This document shows positions 55,201 through 64,000 of a stretch of DNA of 64,000 bases, piece by piece (the first letter of the stretch is position 1; each line of letters starts with the position of its first letter). The notes beneath the pieces are model-generated. The model saw only the letters and a list, made by a program, of their open reading frames with translations. It had not been told where the DNA came from and ran no database searches. Source of the stretch: CAVSQX01 sp963730225 (GTDB taxonomy: Bacteria; Planctomycetota; Phycisphaerae; Tepidisphaerales; Tepidisphaeraceae); contig CAVSQX010000001.1 in NCBI GenBank assembly GCA_963730225.1, positions 372,001 through 436,000 on the forward strand, given 5' to 3'. The position numbers were made by a program, and so were the translations under genes.

Positions 55201-55524
55201 GTAACGCCTCTTCCAGTAACTTCATCTCGCCAGCATAAAATTTCCGACTTGATTCGCCACCGAATCCAGCGAGGCAGCAAACGCTTATGGCGGCTCGATG
55301 ACTTTCGTGATCTTCCCTTCGAGGCCGTGGCTCAGGCACTATCCAGGATGACGCGCAGAGGTCAAACCGAGCGTTTGAGCAGGGGCGTCTATTACCACAG
55401 CCGGGAAACAGCTTTCGGCAAGAGCCGGCCGAACCCGGTTTCAATTCAAACGCTCGCGGCCAAGCGCGCGAAGCCCATCCGTAACCGGCAGAGCCGGCGG
55501 CTAAAGGTGAGAAGACTGCGGCCA
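55201..55524 (+). pseudogene. Truncated DUF6088 / AbiEi-like antitoxin-type gene
   Basis: The frame encodes the N-terminal helix-turn-helix of DUF6088 (type IV AbiEi-like) proteins: HKISDLIRHRIQRGSKRLWR, LDDFRDLPFEAVAQALSRMT, RGQTERLSRGVYYHSRET and FGKSRPNPVSIQTLAAK. The usual continuation, about 100 residues with the substrate-binding half, is absent. The frame instead runs through RLRPWPLSESNRYALAG, which is the reverse of tRNA-Leu, to a stop inside that gene. It looks cut off by integration at the tRNA. No clear start codon is seen after the promoter. In intact form such proteins repress or neutralise a nucleotidyltransferase toxin; none is present. Confidence 0.6.
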
Positions 55525-55608
55525 TGGCCTCTATCGGAGTCGAACCGATACGCCCTTGCGGGCACTGGATTTTGAATCCAGCGCGTCTGCCAATTCCGCC
55601 AAGAGGCC
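55525..55608 (-). tRNA. tRNA-Leu (CAA anticodon)
   Basis: The minus strand gives an 84-base class II tRNA. The acceptor stem is GGCCTCT/AGAGGCC with discriminator A. The anticodon arm is CTGGA/TCCAG with loop TTCAAAA (anticodon CAA). A long variable arm TGCCCGCAAGGGCG is present, and the T arm is TATCGGTTCGACTCCGATA. CCA is not encoded. Its 3' end (55525-55545) is duplicated at 48253-48273. Confidence 0.95.
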
Positions 55609-55831
55609 GTCAGCGATTTTTGTGCCGGTAAAACCGCTGTTTGACTCGATGTTACCGATTGATCCTTCATCGGCAAGGTTTGGGATTCTCATGGCGCTGG
55701 ATTGCCGGCTGTGAACGGGATGATGCAAACGTGCGTTCGCTCTCGTTGCGGATCATCCTATGGCGTTCGTATGATCGACGCTTGGTTGCGGCCATTGAGG
55801 CGCGCGGTGCGGCTCAGAAAGGGATTCGAGG

Positions 55832-56914
55832 ATGCGTGATCGAAATTGGATCGGTTCAATCGGAATTGCGGTGAGCGCCATGTTCCTTGGCGTTGGCTGC
55901 GCGACCTCTCGCCCGGCGGAGCCGGCGACGGGAACGCCGTTGATGGGGCTGATGGACCGCTTCACGTCGGCGGATGTACCGGAGATGGGGCCGGCGGAAG
56001 CGGCGGTTCCCGCGCGGAAACCGACGACATGGCCCACGCCGACCGATCTGCCGGGCCATGGATTGGCAGAGCATCCGATGCTGTATGTCGGCGAAGGGTA
56101 CAACAAAATGTTCGTCGTCAACGACGGCAAGATCATCTGGACGTATTCGACCGGGGGCGGTAATGAATACGACGATGTCTGGATGCTCTCCAACGGCAAC
56201 ATCCTGTTCACGCGCATGCAATACATTGCCGAGGTGACGCCCCAGAAGCAGGTGGTGTGGCGATACGACGCGCCGGCGGGGACGGAAATCCATGCGTGCC
56301 AGCCGATCGGACTGGACAAGGTGTTGCTCATCGAAAACGGGCTTCCGCCGAAGCTGATGGTGATCAACATCAAAACCAATGCGGTGGAGGTGACGCACGA
56401 TCTGCCCGCGCTGTCGCCGCCGGATCCGAAGAAAGTGCATCCGCAGTTTCGACGAGTGCGGTACACGGCCCAGGGGACGTATCTGGTTCCGTTCCTGAAC
56501 ATGGGGCAGGTCATCGAATACGACAAGGATTTCAACGAGGTTTGGACGTACAAGATCAAATCCCCGTGGGCGGCGATTCGACTGAAGAACGGCAACACGC
56601 TGATTACCGACGAGTCGGACAAGCTGACGATCGAAGTGAACTCCAAAGGCGAAACGGTTTGGCAATTGAAGCCGGACGATTTGCCCGAGAAGTACCGATT
56701 CATCAACACCCAATCGTGCACGCGGCTGGCCAACGGCGACACGATCATTTGCTCGCGAGGCGGCAACGGGAAAGGGCCGCAGCTTGTGGAGGTGACGCCC
56801 GGCAAGAAAGTCGTGTGGGTGCTTTGGGATTTTTCGACGCTCGGACCGGCGACGGCGGTGCAGATTCTGGACGATCCTGGCGTTCCGGAGAATCCGGGGG
56901 ATTCGGAACACTGA
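55832..56914 (+). CDS. PQQ-like beta-propeller lipoprotein
   Basis: A 360-residue protein from the ATG at 55832. The lipobox FLGVGC gives a lipidated C23. The mature part is a beta-propeller built from repeats of KIIWTYSTGGGNEYDDVW, KQVVWRYDAPAGTEIHA and FNEVWTYKIKSPWAAIRLKN, with W-x-Y/W repeats and N-G-N-x-L turns (SNGNILFT, KNGNTLIT). PQQ-like propellers bind or scaffold other proteins, and most lack the cofactor. Its lipidation places it on the outer or inner membrane. It is convergent with the large secreted protein that follows, five bases between the stops. Confidence 0.85.
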   Translation: MRDRNWIGSIGIAVSAMFLGVGCATSRPAEPATGTPLMGLMDRFTSADVPEMGPAEAAVPARKPTTWPTPTDLPGHGLAEHPMLYVGEGYNKMFVVNDGKIIWTYSTGGGNEYDDVWMLSNGNILFTRMQYIAEVTPQKQVVWRYDAPAGTEIHACQPIGLDKVLLIENGLPPKLMVINIKTNAVEVTHDLPALSPPDPKKVHPQFRRVRYTAQGTYLVPFLNMGQVIEYDKDFNEVWTYKIKSPWAAIRLKNGNTLITDESDKLTIEVNSKGETVWQLKPDDLPEKYRFINTQSCTRLANGDTIICSRGGNGKGPQLVEVTPGKKVVWVLWDFSTLGPATAVQILDDPGVPENPGDSEH

Positions 56915-56919
56915 GCCGC

Positions 56920-59819
56920 TCATCGCACGGCCGTTGCGGCCTGCACCACGGGAGAATATTCCGATGCACCGGCATCATCAGTGGCCCGCGCTCGATAGCG
57001 GTACGTGGCCGACCCACTGGGGACATGATCGACGTAATCGACGCCGAATTGATCGAGCCGAACCAAGTCCGACCAATCGCCTCCGTCCACGCAGCGCTCG
57101 ATGTGCACCACGCCGCGGCCGCTGTCGGCGACAGCCAAATGAATCCCGTCGTTTTGCGACGTGGCGGTGATGGTCGGAGTGGGTGGATTTTTCCACGAGC
57201 AGAGTTGACCGATTTCTTCGCCCGACAGGGCGCGGTTGTAGATGCGTATGTCGTCGATGGTTCCGTCGACGTATTGCTCTTCGTCGTTTTTGGCACCGCC
57301 GACCCAGAGATCGCCTGAGCCCGAAGCATCGGCGGCGGGGCCGGTGGCGACGACTTGCCCATCCACGTACAACGTGCGAGTATTTTTGGGTCCGTCCTGC
57401 ACGGCGGTGAGATAGTGCCAGCCGGTGGTCAACGTGCCGCCGGCGATGTCGTGAGAATCGTCGGCCGTGCCGAAGACCCACTGATTGGCGGGGTTGGAAC
57501 AGATGCCGTAGGTTTGGCCGGCATCGGTGGAATGCGTGATCCAGCCGGCCCACTTGGAGGGGATGTTGGCCGGCTCGATCCATGCCGCCAGGGAAAAGCT
57601 TTGGGCTGCGGCGAAACGGAGATACGGTTTGTTTGGGATGGCGACGAAGCCGGGTGCGACACCGGCGCCATGAAAACTAAGGGCGGCGTCGCCAACGTGG
57701 CCCCCGAGCCAGGTGACTTCACCGGCGATGTGTCCCTCGTCATGGTTGGCAGACAGGTCGCCGGCAAAATTTCCGGAGCCTTCATCGAAAGTCCACCAGC
57801 CGACCAGACCGTCGGTGACGGCCGCCGGCTTGGTCGCTGCCTGGATCGGAGCGGTCATGTCGGATCGGCCCGATGAATTGATCGCATATACTCGATACCA
57901 GTAGGTCGTGGCGGGCATCAGGCGCATGTCGTGGAACGTGGTGACCTTTGGCCCGGTCGCGCCGATGGGGCTGAAATTGGCTCCATCGGAAGACCTCTCG
58001 ATGCGATAGCCGTCGGCGTTGGGTGACGTCCCGGACCAGGTCAAATCGATTTCGCGCGAGGAGGCCGCGACGGCCGACGGATTCACCGGGACGCCCAGCG
58101 GGCCGAAGCTGCGCTGCAGCAGGCCCAGGCAGGCGAAGTCGGTCTGTCCGGCGGCGTAGACTTTTCCGTTGGCGATAATCGGCATGGCAAACTTCACGGT
58201 CGCCCCGTAGTAATCGCGCGTTCCCGCCATGGTGGAGTTCCACAACTCGTGCGTTACATCGGAAGCGTCGTATGCGTACAGCGCCCGCGCGGCCCGGAGG
58301 AGGAAAGCCAGACGATGGCATCATGGTTGCCGTTGGCGGAAATCTGCGGAGTGGGAAAGGGAAAATCAAAACTGGTGTTGCCGTAGTGCAGCGGAGCGTG
58401 CGCCAGAACGCCGTTGGAGATGGGAATCTGAAGAATCGGTCGCTGATGGCCCGTGTAATAAACAAAGCCGTTCCAATAGGCGGCGGTGTTGATGGAACTG
58501 GCCGTTACTTTGCCGCGATCGGCAAAGATTTCGTTCTTGGGGATTTCCTCGACCGCGCGATCGGGGCCGGTGGGGGGATTGTTGATGCGGCCAAGGTGAT
58601 CGCGGTCCAGAACGTAAATGACTCCCTCCTTGCCCGAGACAATGACCTCATGCGGATGCGTGCCCGCCTGATCGGGCAGAAGCAGCGGTCCGCCGGAGCC
58701 CAGGTCGTTGTCGCGGCGATTGAGTTCGTCAAAATCGGCTGGGCAGAAATAATCGGTGATCGACAGACGATCCCACGGATGAGCGCCGGATTTGGGGGCG
58801 ACTCGAATGACGCATTCGCCGTAATCGCGCCCGCCCTGGTCCACGTCAAAATCGCCGTTGCCCAGGGAAATAATCAGATCGCCGTTGGCGTCGACGGCGG
58901 GGGACGATCCGCCCATCCAAATCGTATCCAGGACGCCGTCGGGCGACGTATTCAGAACGGATTGCAAGGACAAATCGGACGCGCGGAAACCGGCGATCCA
59001 TCCGTGCACGGGCTTGTGATCGGCGTGGGAGGCCCAGCAAATGTAGACGATTCCCTTGAGGAGAATCAGGGCGGGCCGCTGGTTTTGCGTGAAGGCGTTG
59101 AAGACGATTCGTCCGTCGATGAATCGATCGTGCGAAGTTCCTTTGCCGGGATATTGAATGATCGATGTTTCTTCGTATTTTCCGGCCTTGGCATCGATTG
59201 CATTGCAATCAGCCAGAAGAAGCGGCCCGCGGAACTTCTCGGCGCCATTGGTGATGTCCAGCGCGTGCAGCTTCTGCACGTAATGCACTTGCGTGCCGCG
59301 GATTTCTTTGGTGCGGGAGACGAGATACATGGTGCCGGTGGAGCGGTCGATGACGGGCGTGCCGGTGATGCCGATCTCGGGAGTCAGATCATGCGAACGC
59401 TCGTCCTCCCAGGGAATGGTTGTGATGCCGGCGCCCGGATCGATGAAGCTCAACTGCCAAAGTGGATTTGCGTTTGGGCCTGTCGCGCTGTCGGCGTCGA
59501 AGGCGTAGACCGAATCGTGTTCGGTGGCGATGAAGACAACATTGTGAGCCCCGTTATTTGACCCGCCGGGAACATGGATCAAAACCTTGGGCACATAAAG
59601 CGGCTGGGCGTAGGCGTAGCCGTCAATCGGCTGGGTAAACAACTTGCCGAAAGTCGTCGGGGCGACATTCTGCGGAGTCAGCACGGTTTCCAAAAGATTT
59701 TGGCCCGTGTGGCGGTTGTCGTAATGCCACACCGTGACGCTCACGGGTTGGGCGGCCTGGGCGAGCACAAGGCAAGAGCACCAAAAAACAATTGCCGCAA
59801 CATGTACTACCTGCTTCAT
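56920..59819 (-). CDS. Secreted PQQ-like propeller protein with fibronectin III and LamG domains, frameshifted
   Basis: The first frame starts at the ATG at 59817-59819 with a signal peptide (MKQVVHVAAIVFWCSCLVLA). Propeller repeats follow over about 500 residues (TVWHYDNRHTGQNLLETVLT, VYAFDADSATGPNANPLWQL). A missing base in the CCC run at 58284-58286 breaks it after SSSGPRG. The second frame continues ALYAYDASDVTHELWNSTMA, a fibronectin III domain (about 585-680; ATTYWYRVYAINSSG), a LamG/concanavalin domain (about 690-860; LVGWWTFDEGSG, SFSLAAWIEP) and a final fibronectin III. The total is about 966 residues. It probably binds carbohydrate outside the cell. The indel is probably a sequence error. 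Confidence 0.82.
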
Positions 59820-59878
59820 GGATGATTTCCTTCGCCGCTCTGTTGCGATGCCGCAGGGCGCTGACTAAAACCAGAGCC

Positions 59879-60802
59879 GTGCATTACGCCTTTGCATGCA
59901 TCCTACTCGGCTTGGCCGCTTTCGCCCGCGCCCAGATTCCGTTGGCCGACACATGGGTTTCCACCAACCCCAGAAGCCCGGTGGCGCCGGGAGCCAAGCT
60001 CCAGCGGCTGGCGGGCGGATTCCTCTTCACCGAAGGCCCGACCTCCGACGAGAAGGGAAACATTTTTTTCACCGATCAGCCGAACGATCGGATCATGGAG
60101 TGGACCGCCGAGCAGAAATTGCTCACCTGGATGCAGCCCTGCGGGCATTCCAATGGCATGTGCTTTGATTCGCTGGGAAACATTATCTCGTGCGCGGATG
60201 AGCTGAGCCAGCTCTGGTCGATTTCGCCCGACAAAAAAGTGGATGTATTGGTGGCCGACTACCAGGGCAAATACCTCAACGGCCCCAACGACGTCTGGGT
60301 TCGGCCCGACGGCGGAATGTACATCACCGATCCGTTTTACAAGCGCGATTATTGGCAAAAGCGCGGCGGGGAGATGTTGCAGGATAAGCAGGCGGTCTAT
60401 TTCCTGGCGCCCGACCGAAAAACGCTGACGCGCGTTCTGGATGATTACGAAAAGCCCAACGGCATCATCGGCACGCCGGACGGCAAGACTCTTTTTGTCT
60501 CGGACATTCGCGCCGGCCACACGTATTCCTACACCATCAATTCCGACGGCTCATTGGGGAATAAGAAGTTGTTCTGCGACATCGGCTCTGACGGTATGAC
60601 GATCGACAGCGATGGCAATATCTACACGAGTGCCAAGGGAGCTCTGCAAATTACCGACAGGAACGGCACGTTGGTCGATACGCTTCCCGTGCAGGCTGCC
60701 AATTGCTGTTTCGGCGGAGCAGACGGGCATCTGCTTTTCATCACCGCTCGAAAAGAAATCTGGGGCGTTCAGATGCGCACGCATCGGGTCGGACCGCAGT
60801 GA
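59879..60802 (+). CDS. SMP-30/gluconolactonase-like secreted protein
   Basis: A 307-residue protein from the GTG at 59879. An ATG at 59822 is only two bases from the divergent gene's start and leaves no room for promoters. The signal peptide is HYAFACILLGLAAFARAQ. The six-bladed propeller shows FTEGPTSDEKGNIFFTDQPN, GHSNGMCFDSLGNII, YLNGPNDVWVRPDGGMYITD and the metal-binding KPNGIIGTPDGKTLFVSD. These bind Ca2+ or Zn2+ and hydrolyse sugar lactones. It is secreted, so it would act in the periplasm on oxidised sugar products, consistent with a polysaccharide-degrading lifestyle. Confidence 0.88.
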   Translation: MHYAFACILLGLAAFARAQIPLADTWVSTNPRSPVAPGAKLQRLAGGFLFTEGPTSDEKGNIFFTDQPNDRIMEWTAEQKLLTWMQPCGHSNGMCFDSLGNIISCADELSQLWSISPDKKVDVLVADYQGKYLNGPNDVWVRPDGGMYITDPFYKRDYWQKRGGEMLQDKQAVYFLAPDRKTLTRVLDDYEKPNGIIGTPDGKTLFVSDIRAGHTYSYTINSDGSLGNKKLFCDIGSDGMTIDSDGNIYTSAKGALQITDRNGTLVDTLPVQAANCCFGGADGHLLFITARKEIWGVQMRTHRVGPQ

Positions 60803-60854
60803 CTTGGGCCGCATGCGTCGCCGTGGAAGATCTCTGCGCGGCAGAATTGAGCGG

Positions 60855-61826
60855 TCAATCCTTGAAATCGGCGACCATGTCTTTCTTCAGCTGAAGCAAA
60901 GTCGACGTGGTGATGCCGTTGTAGGCGAGGTTCCATTTTGAATGCCAGCGCAGCGGCCACAAATTGTTCAGCGCTACCGTCTCGGCGTGACCGTCGGCGA
61001 AAGAGACGTTGATTGCCATGTAATGTCGCGCCATCGCAACACGAACCCAATTGTCGCCGATGTTCATCGGCACACCCGCCGGATTGTAAAGGGCGCCCGG
61101 GGTGGTTGTGAGGAAGGTCATGTAAGTGGTTGTGTCAGTTTCCTTTGGCCAGCAGGTGCTCCACGCTCCGTCCATGATGACGGGGATTTCGGTGCTGTAT
61201 TGAAAGGCCGGATAAAACCACAATCGAGTTAGATCGCCGGCCTGCCCACCACCCGCCAAGGTGGCATCGTCACCGCTGGGATCTTTTTTGAGCAGATAGG
61301 CGTTATAGCAGTAGGAACCGCTGAGCTGAATATTGTTGATCGGATCATAAAGCGCCTGGCCGCCGGGTCCCCAGCAAGCGAACGCGGCACCCGGCATATT
61401 CGCGGTGGTGCCGACATCCTGGGCGTAAAGCGGGTTAATGTTCGCGGCTTCGGGACAGAGCCGCACGGCGTTGAGCTGTTCGGGCCGCACCACCTGAGCT
61501 ATCCACTCACGCTGATCGACCTGCGCTTGGCCGTTGTCGGCCGTTCCCTTGTCGTAATAGGGTGTGTATCCCTTGTTGTCCTGCCAATACTGAATCATCG
61601 CAATAACCAGTTGCCGTTCGTTCGAAAGGCAGGCGACGGTGCGCGATTGCTTGCGTGCTTTGCCCAGCGCCGGCAGCAGAATGGAAATCAGCAGCGCTAT
61701 AATGCCGATCACCACCAGCAACTCAACCAGCGTGAAGGCTGCCGGGCGATGCCGCGGCGTTCGGTCGTCGGGGCGTAGAAAACGATCGTACGACACTCGA
61801 CGACAGTTGCAGTTTGATCTCCGCAT
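60855..61826 (-). CDS. Type IV prepilin-like surface protein with H-x-DG-type motif
   Basis: A 323-residue protein from the ATG at 61824-61826, with AGCAGGAATC ahead. The N-terminus is RHRPAAFTLVELLVVIGIIA, the type IV prepilin cleavage and methylation site (A-F-T-L-V-E), followed by the long hydrophobic helix. The body has tryptophan- and asparagine-rich segments. The end HYMAINVSFADGHAETVALN is the planctomycete-type H-x-DG box, here D-G-H. Such proteins are numerous in planctomycetes and are believed to be surface pseudopilins. It converges with the SMP-30 gene and is followed by the sensor genes on the same strand. Confidence 0.9.
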   Translation of the reverse strand: MRRSNCNCRRVSYDRFLRPDDRTPRHRPAAFTLVELLVVIGIIALLISILLPALGKARKQSRTVACLSNERQLVIAMIQYWQDNKGYTPYYDKGTADNGQAQVDQREWIAQVVRPEQLNAVRLCPEAANINPLYAQDVGTTANMPGAAFACWGPGGQALYDPINNIQLSGSYCYNAYLLKKDPSGDDATLAGGGQAGDLTRLWFYPAFQYSTEIPVIMDGAWSTCWPKETDTTTYMTFLTTTPGALYNPAGVPMNIGDNWVRVAMARHYMAINVSFADGHAETVALNNLWPLRWHSKWNLAYNGITTSTLLQLKKDMVADFKD

Positions 61827-62062
61827 GATTCCTGCTTCTGTAAGCGACCTGACCGAAATGTAAAATCTCCGACCGTTAGGTTAGCAGCGGGAATGACGAT
61901 TGCAAGGACAAAAAAATCGATTGCACAAGGATGCCGGTTTTTGCGCGAATCTTCGCGTTGCCGGACCGACGGCCACGGATTAAAGCCGCTGCCTGGGCAA
62001 CTTCGTGCAAAATGTCTTGAGTTTGCCGACGCCTTCTGGGCGAGTCGGATCGATCGAGGCTT

Positions 62063-62377
62063 TTAGCTCTGGTTCTTTCCGCGCGTGAGCAGGAAAATGA
62101 CCCCGCCGATGAGGGAGAGGGCAACCAGAACGAGGCCAACAATAACGCCGAAGATCGAGATGTAAAGGAGCGTGCGGCCGACGTGGATGTCGGACGGAAC
62201 GCCGTGTCCGGGTGGCACGGCGGCGGAGCCGGAAAGCCAAAAAGCGGGCATCGCCAGAATGCCGCTCAGCACGATCAGCGGCAGCCCCAAAAGGCCGCAA
62301 GCGGCGGTGAAGATAAGAATGTGCTGCCTTCGCATGGATGTGTTGTCGGATCGACCGGCGATCGATTGCATCTTCAT
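62063..62377 (-). CDS. Small membrane protein cotranscribed with the sensor kinase
   Basis: A 104-residue protein from the ATG at 62375-62377; a later ATG at 62335 would omit 14 residues. Two membrane spans (LIFTAACGLLGLPLIVLSGI and LLYISIFGVIVGLVLVALSL, the second running on to GGVIFLLT) are separated by a polar loop (AAVPPGHGVPSDIHVG). It ends in RGKNQS. It lies seven bases after the histidine kinase gene, in the same operon, and might modulate the sensor. No family recognised. Confidence 0.65.
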   Translation of the reverse strand: MKMQSIAGRSDNTSMRRQHILIFTAACGLLGLPLIVLSGILAMPAFWLSGSAAVPPGHGVPSDIHVGRTLLYISIFGVIVGLVLVALSLIGGVIFLLTRGKNQS

Positions 62378-62384
62378 GACCTGG

Positions 62385-63887
62385 TTATGACGCCGGCACC
62401 GGCACGGCATTACTCTGACCCGTGCGAACCGTTGAGCGATCGGATTGCCGGGACACATCCGATTCGTCCTGGGGATCGACTTCGAATTCGACGGTGCACG
62501 AAAGCCAATCGGGCCGCGGCAGGGATAGATTCAGGGAAGCGTGCAGAGCCCGGCAATACTCTTCAACGATCGCCAGGCCAAGCCCGCTGGAGAGGCCGTC
62601 GGTGCGCGCGGAATCCTTCCGCCAGAACGGTTTGGTCATGTCGCCAAGATCCTCGGGTGTCAAAAGCGAATTGGTGTTGGCGATGGCAATGACGACGCGC
62701 GCCGACGTTCGTGAAGCGCTGATGGAAATCTGCCCTCCGGCAAAGGTGTGCTGAATCGCGTTGGCAAGCAGGTTGCGGAGCACCTGGGTAAGCATGCGGG
62801 GATCGGTCTGCACTCGGCAGGCGGCAGGCGGTGGAAAATCGATCCGAAGCCGCTTGGCCAGCGCTGAATTCTCCAGCGGACGCCATGCAGCCGTCAGCAC
62901 GTCGACCGCATCGACTTCTTCAACCTGCAATTCTTCCAGCCCCGACTGAACGCGAACCAGCGAAAGAAGCGAGCCGATGATCTGTTCCATCTGCTTAGCG
63001 ATCGCCAGCGACTCGGCCACCGCGCCGGCCGCGGCGCGGTCGTCGGGAAAGCGAAGGGCGACCTCGCAAACGGAACGCAGTTCGCACAGGGGAGTTCGAA
63101 ATTCGTGGGCGATGTCGGCCGAGAACCGCCGCTCCCGCTCGAACGCTTCCTGCAAACGCATCAACAGATGATTGAGCTGGCGGGCGATGGGTTGAATTTC
63201 CGGCGGGGCGGCGTCGGCGGAAAAACGCAGGGCGAGAGTTTTGGGCCCGATCTGCTCCACCTGATCAGCCAGCGCCCGCAGCGGCCGAAGTCCGCGGCGC
63301 ACCGCAAACGTGACGATCCCCACGATTCCGAAAGTGACGATCAGACCTTCCAGCACCAGCCCGCTGAGCAGTATTTCCAACGACTGATCGATCGATTTGC
63401 GATCGCTGACCACGACCAGGGTAAGAGTTTGGCTTGCCTGGGCGGGCTGGGGCGTTGCGTTATTGGGGTTCTGATTTACGTGCGGCAGAAAGGAAATTTC
63501 GGCGGCCCGTCCGTCGACCTTCCCGGGCAGAATGACGTCGCCGAACCGCTTGTGCCGAGCATCCAGGCGCGGCAGCGGATCCGTGTTGTTGCCAGGCGGC
63601 GCGACACGAACCAGAGTGCTGCCGTCGGCGCGCCATATCTGGAAGTAAACCGGCGAATCGTGATGAACGGCCGCCGCAAAATCCGCGGCCGCGCCCTGGA
63701 GCTGGAGTTGGCCATCGTCCATGCGTACGGCTGCGGCGATAGCCTGCGCCTGCGCCAGCAGCCCGGCGTCCAGCGAGTGCTCCAGTGCTTCATCGACATA
63801 ACCAAACAGTCCCGCGCCGGCGCCAATCACCAGGGCCGCGACGCCGACAACCAGGTAAACGATGAGCTGAATGCGAATGGACTTCAT
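62385..63887 (-). CDS. Sensor histidine kinase
   Basis: A 500-residue kinase from the ATG at 63885-63887, four bases after the response-regulator stop; an upstream ATG at 63905 overlaps that gene. An N-terminal span (IQLIVYLVVGVAALVIGAGA), a periplasmic sensor region (about 35-165) and a second span (LEGLIVTFGIVGIVTFAV, about 175-195) lead to a HAMP domain. The H-box FSADIAHEFRTPLCEL carries the phosphorylated histidine. The N-box NLLANAIQHT, DLGDMTKPFWRKDSART and SGLGLAIVEEYC form the ATPase. The sensed signal is unknown. It pairs with the OmpR-type regulator to its right, as in QseC/CusS-type systems. Confidence 0.92.
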   Translation of the reverse strand: MKSIRIQLIVYLVVGVAALVIGAGAGLFGYVDEALEHSLDAGLLAQAQAIAAAVRMDDGQLQLQGAAADFAAAVHHDSPVYFQIWRADGSTLVRVAPPGNNTDPLPRLDARHKRFGDVILPGKVDGRAAEISFLPHVNQNPNNATPQPAQASQTLTLVVVSDRKSIDQSLEILLSGLVLEGLIVTFGIVGIVTFAVRRGLRPLRALADQVEQIGPKTLALRFSADAAPPEIQPIARQLNHLLMRLQEAFERERRFSADIAHEFRTPLCELRSVCEVALRFPDDRAAAGAVAESLAIAKQMEQIIGSLLSLVRVQSGLEELQVEEVDAVDVLTAAWRPLENSALAKRLRIDFPPPAACRVQTDPRMLTQVLRNLLANAIQHTFAGGQISISASRTSARVVIAIANTNSLLTPEDLGDMTKPFWRKDSARTDGLSSGLGLAIVEEYCRALHASLNLSLPRPDWLSCTVEFEVDPQDESDVSRQSDRSTVRTGQSNAVPVPAS

Positions 63888-63891
63888 GCTT

Positions 63892-64000
63892 TTACCTGGC
63901 GTCATCCATCGGAATCACCGACTCGCCGGCGGTGGAAGGGGCTTCGATCTCCAGCATGTATCCCATGCCGCGGCGGGTGCGGATCAGCGAGGGTTCGCCG
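63892..64000 (-). CDS. OmpR-type response regulator, C-terminal end only
   Basis: Only the final 36 codons lie in the window; the gene continues past the right edge. The visible GEPSLIRTRRGMGYMLE is the end of a winged-helix DNA-binding domain (R-x-R-G-x-G-Y), followed by a short tail ending PMDDAR. The kinase gene starts four bases later, so the two form an operon. The binding targets are unknown. Confidence 0.85.
   Translation of the reverse strand, partial: GEPSLIRTRRGMGYMLEIEAPSTAGESVIPMDDAR

Noticed and set aside
55082..55525. Minus-strand open frame between the island gene and tRNA-Leu
   Set aside because: Antisense to the DUF6088 helix-turn-helix fragment, which has recognisable family motifs on the plus strand.
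58272..59561. Plus-strand open frame of 429 codons opposite the propeller protein
   Set aside because: Lies within the conserved propeller gene on the other strand; composition and lack of any domain point to a shadow frame.

Overview
The window reads as chromosomal DNA of a GC-rich, Gram-negative Planctomycetota bacterium, probably of the class Phycisphaerae. The grounds are: a PEP-CTERM protein with dockerin-like repeats; a type IV prepilin-like surface protein with an internal H-x-DG-type motif; zinc-ribbon membrane proteins starting C-x-x-C-G-Y-S-L-R-G; LPS-type functions (KdsA, LpxL-like acyltransferase, heptosyltransferase-like protein, O-antigen ligase); and many planctomycete-style secreted beta-propeller and LamG proteins. 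This placement is inferred from gene content only; there is no rRNA in the window.

Layout. 1-8336 (minus) is one tightly packed polysaccharide operon: GtrB/ArnC-like GT2, O-antigen ligase, ArnT-like GT39, a GT8-like enzyme, GT2, a serine-acetyltransferase-like protein, GT2 and GT4. 8565-10505 (minus) holds mgtE and a GNAT acetyltransferase. 10571-14573 (plus) is an acetyl-xylan esterase followed by a HlyD/ABC-ATPase/ABC-2 permease export operon. 14575-16267 (minus) is an AspT/YidE-type transporter. 16391-18126 is a compact type II restriction-modification system (methyltransferase, ScaI-like endonuclease, controller protein). 18213-20903 holds xseA, an MntR/DtxR regulator and mscL. 21042-27368 carries an epimerase, membrane and lipid enzymes, a secreted protein and kdsA. 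27421-30278 holds an RND outer-membrane channel, an LpxL-like acyltransferase, a long RNA hairpin and a 54-residue membrane peptide. 30292-39708 is housekeeping: histidine phosphatase, mutL, proC, aroB, dprA, a Ppx/GppA-HD protein, two thymidylate-kinase-like paralogues and hisF. 39796-46314 has tRNA-His, a pseudouridine synthase, TPR-glycosyltransferase, acyltransferase-3, a CE15-like esterase and small proteins. 46653-47939 is the PEP-CTERM protein. 48253-55545 is a candidate genomic island. 55832-64000 contains secreted beta-propeller proteins, a prepilin-like protein and a two-component system cut by the right edge.

The main discovery is the candidate island. A 21-bp piece of the 3' end of tRNA-Leu(CAA) at 55525-55545 is repeated exactly at 48253-48273. 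The 7.3 kb between the copies is visibly AT-richer over much of its length. It holds a DUF1016/YhcG nuclease, a DUF4238 protein, a DUF2569 membrane protein, small membrane or secreted proteins, an unrecognised protein with a possible PD-(D/E)xK core, and a truncated DUF6088/AbiEi-like gene. No intact integrase is present.

A warning for any user: fourteen otherwise well-conserved genes are split by a single-base indel and one by an in-frame stop. mutL, aroB, dprA and proC-neighbour genes are among or beside them. Many of the indels lie in short homopolymers. This density points to uncorrected sequencing errors rather than biology, so these loci are annotated as whole genes spanning the break.
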